Assembly: GCA_958427155.1 (NCBI GenBank) | Contig: CAUABB010000058.1 | Coordinates: 1 to 7,940 of the forward strand | Direction of reading: 5' to 3' | Source of the DNA: an uncultured Oscillospiraceae bacterium | GTDB taxonomy: Bacteria; Bacillota; Clostridia; Oscillospirales; Ruminococcaceae | DNA: 7,940 nt | Shown: one piece after another, positions 5,955-7,940 of the stretch | How the letters are laid out: each line of letters begins with the position of its first letter | How positions within the stretch are numbered: the first letter of the stretch is position 1 | Notes under the pieces: model-generated | What the model saw: only the letters and a program-made list of their open reading frames with translations | Told to the model about the DNA's origin: nothing | The model's database searches: none | Made by a program: the position numbers and the translations under genes

Positions 5955-6650
5955 ATGAAACATGGTAAAAAATATGTAGAAAGTACTAAGCTGGTTGATC
6001 GTACAAAATTATACGATCCGACTGAAGCGATGGATTTAACTGTTAAAACCGCAAAGGCGAAGTTTGATGAAACTGTTGAGGCTCACATTCGTTTGGGTGT
6101 TGACTCTCGTCACGCAGACCAGCAAGTTCGTGGTGCGGTTGTTCTGCCGAATGGAACTGGTAAAACAGTTCGTGTTTGTGTATTTGCTAAGGGCGACAAT
6201 GTAAAAGCTGCGGAAGACGCAGGTGCTGATTATGTTGGCGCGGAAGAGCTGGTTGCCAAAATTCAGGGCGAGGGTTGGATGGAGTTTGACGTAGTTATCG
6301 CTACTCCGGACATGATGGGTATTGTAGGCCGTTTGGGTCGTGTGCTTGGCCCCCGTGGCTTGATGCCAAACCCGAAAGCAGGTACGGTTACCCCGGATGT
6401 TGCCCGTGCGGTTACTGAGGCAAAAGCTGGTAAAATTGAGTACCGTTTGGATAAGACCAATATTATTCACTGTCCAATTGGTAAAGCTTCTTTTGGTGTA
6501 GAGAAGCTGGAAGAAAACTTTAATACTTTGATGAACGCTGTTGTTGCGGCAAAACCTGCTGCTGCAAAAGGGCAGTACATCAAGTCTTGTGTTGTTACAA
6601 CCACAATGGGCCCCGGTATTAAAGTGAATTCCGCTAAATTTGGCGGCTGA
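5955..6650 (+). CDS. rplA: 50S ribosomal protein L1
   Basis: Binds helices 76-78 of 23S rRNA to form the mobile L1 stalk that moves deacylated tRNA through the E site; also a translational repressor of its own operon in well-studied bacteria. 231 residues from ATG 5955, with the two-domain L1 fold: domain I segments at both ends (KHGKKYVESTKLVD; TTTMGPGIKVN near the C-terminus) and domain II in the middle. Family motifs include RLGVDSRHADQQVRGAVVLP, GTGKTVRV, IATPDMMG and LGRVLGPRGLMPNPKAGTVT. The start is not certain. An in-frame TTG at 5949 sits 6 nt after GGAGG (5938-5942), a better spacing than the 12 nt to the ATG. I prefer the ATG because the protein then begins MKHGKKY, close to relatives; the difference is two residues. 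It is preceded by a putative L1-binding element. Confidence 0.96.
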   Translation: MKHGKKYVESTKLVDRTKLYDPTEAMDLTVKTAKAKFDETVEAHIRLGVDSRHADQQVRGAVVLPNGTGKTVRVCVFAKGDNVKAAEDAGADYVGAEELVAKIQGEGWMEFDVVIATPDMMGIVGRLGRVLGPRGLMPNPKAGTVTPDVARAVTEAKAGKIEYRLDKTNIIHCPIGKASFGVEKLEENFNTLMNAVVAAKPAAAKGQYIKSCVVTTTMGPGIKVNSAKFGG

Positions 6651-6659
6651 TTTTTGTGG

Positions 6660-6688
6660 TTGACAGGGCTGTTTGTCCGTGTTATACT
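6660..6688 (+). promoter_or_regulatory. Internal promoter for rplJ-rplL
   Basis: Perfect TTGACA (6660-6665), 17-nt spacer, and TATACT (6683-6688) begin 9 nt after the rplA stop codon. Transcription would start near 6695, right at the first stem of the L10 leader. rplJ-rplL can therefore be made independently of read-through from rplKA, which fits the need for four or more copies of L7/L12 per ribosome. Confidence 0.88.
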
Positions 6689-6694
6689 ATATAA

Positions 6695-6840
6695 GCTGTT
6701 ATTTCTTAAGACAGCAGGTGCTGTATGCGTAAAAGGCAATGCCTACCTGCCGAGGAGAAACGCTGAAAAGATGAAATACAGATTGTATTCTGTCTAATCG
6801 CCCTTTCTCCACGGTTGGTGGAGAAAGGGCTTTTTATCTG
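6695..6840 (+). ncRNA. Ribosomal protein L10 leader (autoregulatory 5' UTR)
   Basis: Cis-acting leader of rplJ-rplL, known in Bacillota to bind the L10(L12)n complex and cause premature termination. It begins with GCTGT...ACAGC (about 6695-6715). The conserved core follows: GCAGGT (6714-6719) pairs with ACCTGC (6745-6750), enclosing AGGC-AAT-GCCT (6734-6744), and then CGAGGAGAAACG (6751-6762), the conserved protein-binding/kink region. GGAGAAA (6754-6760) is exactly complementary to TTTCTCC (6804-6810) in the terminator's 5' arm, giving a 7-bp antiterminator that competes with termination. I infer that binding of L10-L12 to the core sequesters GGAGAAA, frees the terminator and shuts off rplJL. 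Confidence 0.9.
6800..6836 (+). terminator. Attenuator terminator of the L10 leader
   Basis: GCCCTTTCTCCAC (6800-6812) and GTGGAGAAAGGGC (6818-6830) form a perfect 13-bp stem with a GGTTG loop, followed by TTTTTAT. It is a strong intrinsic terminator placed before the rplJ start, so rplJL expression requires antitermination. Confidence 0.93.
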
Positions 6841-6869
6841 TAAGAATTGTTACCGGGAGGTGAATAGTC

Positions 6870-7376
6870 TTGCCAAGTGAAAAGGTTTTAGCGAGCAAAA
6901 AGGAATTGGTTGTAAAGCTCAGCGAAAAGCTGAAAAATGCAACCGCAGGTGTTCTTGTGGATTATAAGGGAATTGATGTGGCAACCGACACAAAGCTCAG
7001 AAGAGAATTGCGTGAGGCTGGCGTGGATTACTTTGTTGTCAAAAACACAATGCTCCGTTTTGCGACTAAAGAAGTTGGCTATGATTTTGATGAGGTTCTC
7101 AATGGAACAACTGCTCTTGCGGTTAGTAATGAGGATCAAACAGCTGCTGCCAGAATCCTTGTAAAATATTCTGAGGAGCTCAAAGGCGCCGCACTGAATG
7201 TGAAAGCCGGCTTTATGGATGGTCAAGCGATTGATGTCGCGACCGTTACTGCAATCGCTAAGATTCCGTCGAAGGAAACTCTCGTCGCTCAGATGCTCAG
7301 CAGCTTGAATGCGCCGATAGCGAACCTCGCCGTTGTGCTTAACCAGATTGCTGAAAAATCTGAAGAAGTTGCGTAA
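6870..7376 (+). CDS. rplJ: 50S ribosomal protein L10
   Basis: Base of the L7/L12 stalk: the N-terminal domain binds 23S rRNA next to L11 and the C-terminal helix carries L7/L12 dimers. 168 residues, standard for Gram-positive L10. It starts MPSEKVLASKKELV, with typical AGVLVDYKGI, LRRELREAGVDYFVVKNTM and LNGTTALAVS segments and the KIPSKETLVAQML... region, followed by the L12-binding helix (about 135-168). The start codon is TTG 6870-6872. It is chosen because a full GGAGGTGA Shine-Dalgarno match (6856-6863) ends 6 nt upstream, the N-terminus matches the family, and no ATG lies nearby in frame. The weak start is balanced by the strong ribosome binding site. Regulated by the L10 leader just upstream and followed 33 nt later by rplL. 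Confidence 0.97.
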   Translation: MPSEKVLASKKELVVKLSEKLKNATAGVLVDYKGIDVATDTKLRRELREAGVDYFVVKNTMLRFATKEVGYDFDEVLNGTTALAVSNEDQTAAARILVKYSEELKGAALNVKAGFMDGQAIDVATVTAIAKIPSKETLVAQMLSSLNAPIANLAVVLNQIAEKSEEVA

Positions 7377-7409
7377 ATGACAAAATAAAATTAATGGAGG
7401 TAAATTTAA

Positions 7410-7784
7410 ATGGCTTCTGAGAAAATTTTAGCTATGATTGAAGAAGTAAAAGCTCTTTCTGTTTTAGAGCTGAACGAGCTTGTAAAGGCTCTGGAAGAGG
7501 AGTTTGGTGTTTCTGCTGCAGCTGTTGCTGTTGCTGCTCCGGCTGCTGCGGGTGGTGCTGCTGCTGAGGAGAAAACTGAGTTTGACGTTGTTCTGGTTGA
7601 GGCTGGAGCAAGCAAAATGGGCGTTATTAAAGCTGTCAAAGAGATTACCGGTCTTGGCCTGAAAGAGGCAAAGGAGCTGGTTGACAACGCTCCGAAAACC
7701 ATTAAAGAGGCTGCTTCCAAGGCTGATGCTGAGGAAATTCAGAAAAAACTGGAAGAAGCCGGTGCAAAAATCGAACTCAAATAA
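7410..7784 (+). CDS. rplL: 50S ribosomal protein L7/L12
   Basis: Acidic multi-copy stalk protein that recruits elongation factors to the ribosome and stimulates their GTPase activity. 124 residues in the usual layout: N-terminal dimerisation and L10-binding helices (1-32, SEKILAMIEEVKALSVLELN), a flexible Ala/Gly-rich hinge (about 35-53), and a C-terminal factor-binding domain (54-124) with EFDVVLVEAG, KMGVIKAVKEITGLGLKEAK and LVDNAPKTIKE. TGGAGGT lies 8 nt before the ATG. It is co-transcribed with rplJ under the L10 leader and followed 27 nt later by a strong terminator. Confidence 0.98.
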   Translation: MASEKILAMIEEVKALSVLELNELVKALEEEFGVSAAAVAVAAPAAAGGAAAEEKTEFDVVLVEAGASKMGVIKAVKEITGLGLKEAKELVDNAPKTIKEAASKADAEEIQKKLEEAGAKIELK

Positions 7785-7811
7785 GTTTGATTATAATTTG
7801 GCTCAACAAAA

Positions 7812-7858
7812 GAAAAAGCGCTGTGATTTACAGCGCTTTTTCTTTTTCTTTTTCTATA
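7812..7858. terminator. Bidirectional intrinsic terminator after rplL
   Basis: GAAAAAGCGCTGT (7812-7824) and ACAGCGCTTTTTC (7830-7842) form a perfect 13-bp stem with a 5-nt loop, followed on the plus strand by a long T-rich tract (to 7854). On the minus strand the same stem is followed by TTTTTCTTTTGTTG, so it should stop leftward transcripts as well. It ends the ribosomal protein cluster. Confidence 0.93.
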
Positions 7859-7940
7859 GAAACATCTTGATCAACTGTATCAAATTGCACCGCCTCTTTT
7901 GAAAGAGGCTCTTCTTCATTGGCAGATGGACTGCCAATTT
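7828..7940 (-). CDS. Possible C-terminal end of a convergent gene, unidentified
   Basis: A minus-strand frame is open from the window edge for 36 codons and stops at TAA 7828-7830, inside the loop of the terminator. The peptide is hydrophilic and rich in Glu/Lys/Asp/Ser (contains SANEEEPLSKEAVQFD and ends IEKEKEKAL). This looks like a charged, disordered C-terminal tail, and I cannot name a family. Codon use is ordinary for the window. The convergent layout with a shared terminator is typical of real gene ends. However, 36 codons can be open by chance, and this stretch also folds into two hairpins (7893-7909 and 7918-7938), so it may instead be untranslated DNA. Confidence 0.4.
   Translation of the reverse strand, partial: IGSPSANEEEPLSKEAVQFDTVDQDVSIEKEKEKAL

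Noticed and set aside
6036..6470. 144-residue minus-strand open frame inside rplA
   Set aside because: Antisense shadow of L1, which has all its family motifs.
7520..7570. Short GCTGCT-type repeats in rplL
   Set aside because: They encode the Ala-rich hinge normal for L7/L12, not a DNA repeat element.

Overview
The window is chromosomal housekeeping DNA from a low-to-mid GC Gram-positive bacterium. The signs are strong GGAGG ribosome binding sites on most genes, classic TTGACA/TATAAT promoters with 17-nt spacers, a Bacillota-type L10 leader, a short zinc-type L33, an 87-residue single-span SecE and a YwiB/DUF1934 gene next to argS. Protein style (for example the MKHGKKY start of L1 and the Ddl and MurI variants) suggests a Clostridia member, probably of the Ruminococcaceae/Oscillospiraceae group. 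That placement is an inference from memory of family sequences, not a search.

Left half (1 to about 4140, minus strand): a leftward operon ddl - murI - ywiB(DUF1934) - argS. It starts at an extended -10 promoter near 4116-4144. ddl and murI overlap by 17 nt, and ywiB and argS follow closely. Ddl and MurI make the D-Ala-D-Ala dipeptide and D-glutamate for peptidoglycan. ArgS charges tRNA-Arg. argS runs off the left edge, probably only about 14 residues before its end. It is open throughout, with no frameshift.

Right half (about 4236 to 7842, plus strand): the transcription/translation cluster rpmG - secE - nusG - rplK - rplA - rplJ - rplL, driven by a near-consensus promoter at 4236-4264. Most of the interesting structure is non-coding: a 5'-terminal stem-loop ahead of rpmG; two copies of an element that looks like the L1-binding site of 23S rRNA, one before rplK and one before rplA; and a second strong promoter followed by a complete L10 leader with antiterminator and terminator ahead of rplJ-rplL. 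Together these would allow L1 to control rplKA and the L10-L12 complex to control rplJL, separately from secE-nusG.

Right edge (7785-7940): a strong bidirectional terminator follows rplL. It overlaps the stop codon of a possible convergent gene whose last 36 codons are visible. rpoB, the usual next gene, does not begin in the window.

I found no mobile element, CRISPR, toxin-antitoxin, phage or other accessory system, and no evidence of an undescribed system. The best second-look items are the paired L1-operator-like elements, the rpmG leader, the Asn-to-Gly change beside the first catalytic cysteine of MurI, and the break in gene order after rplL.
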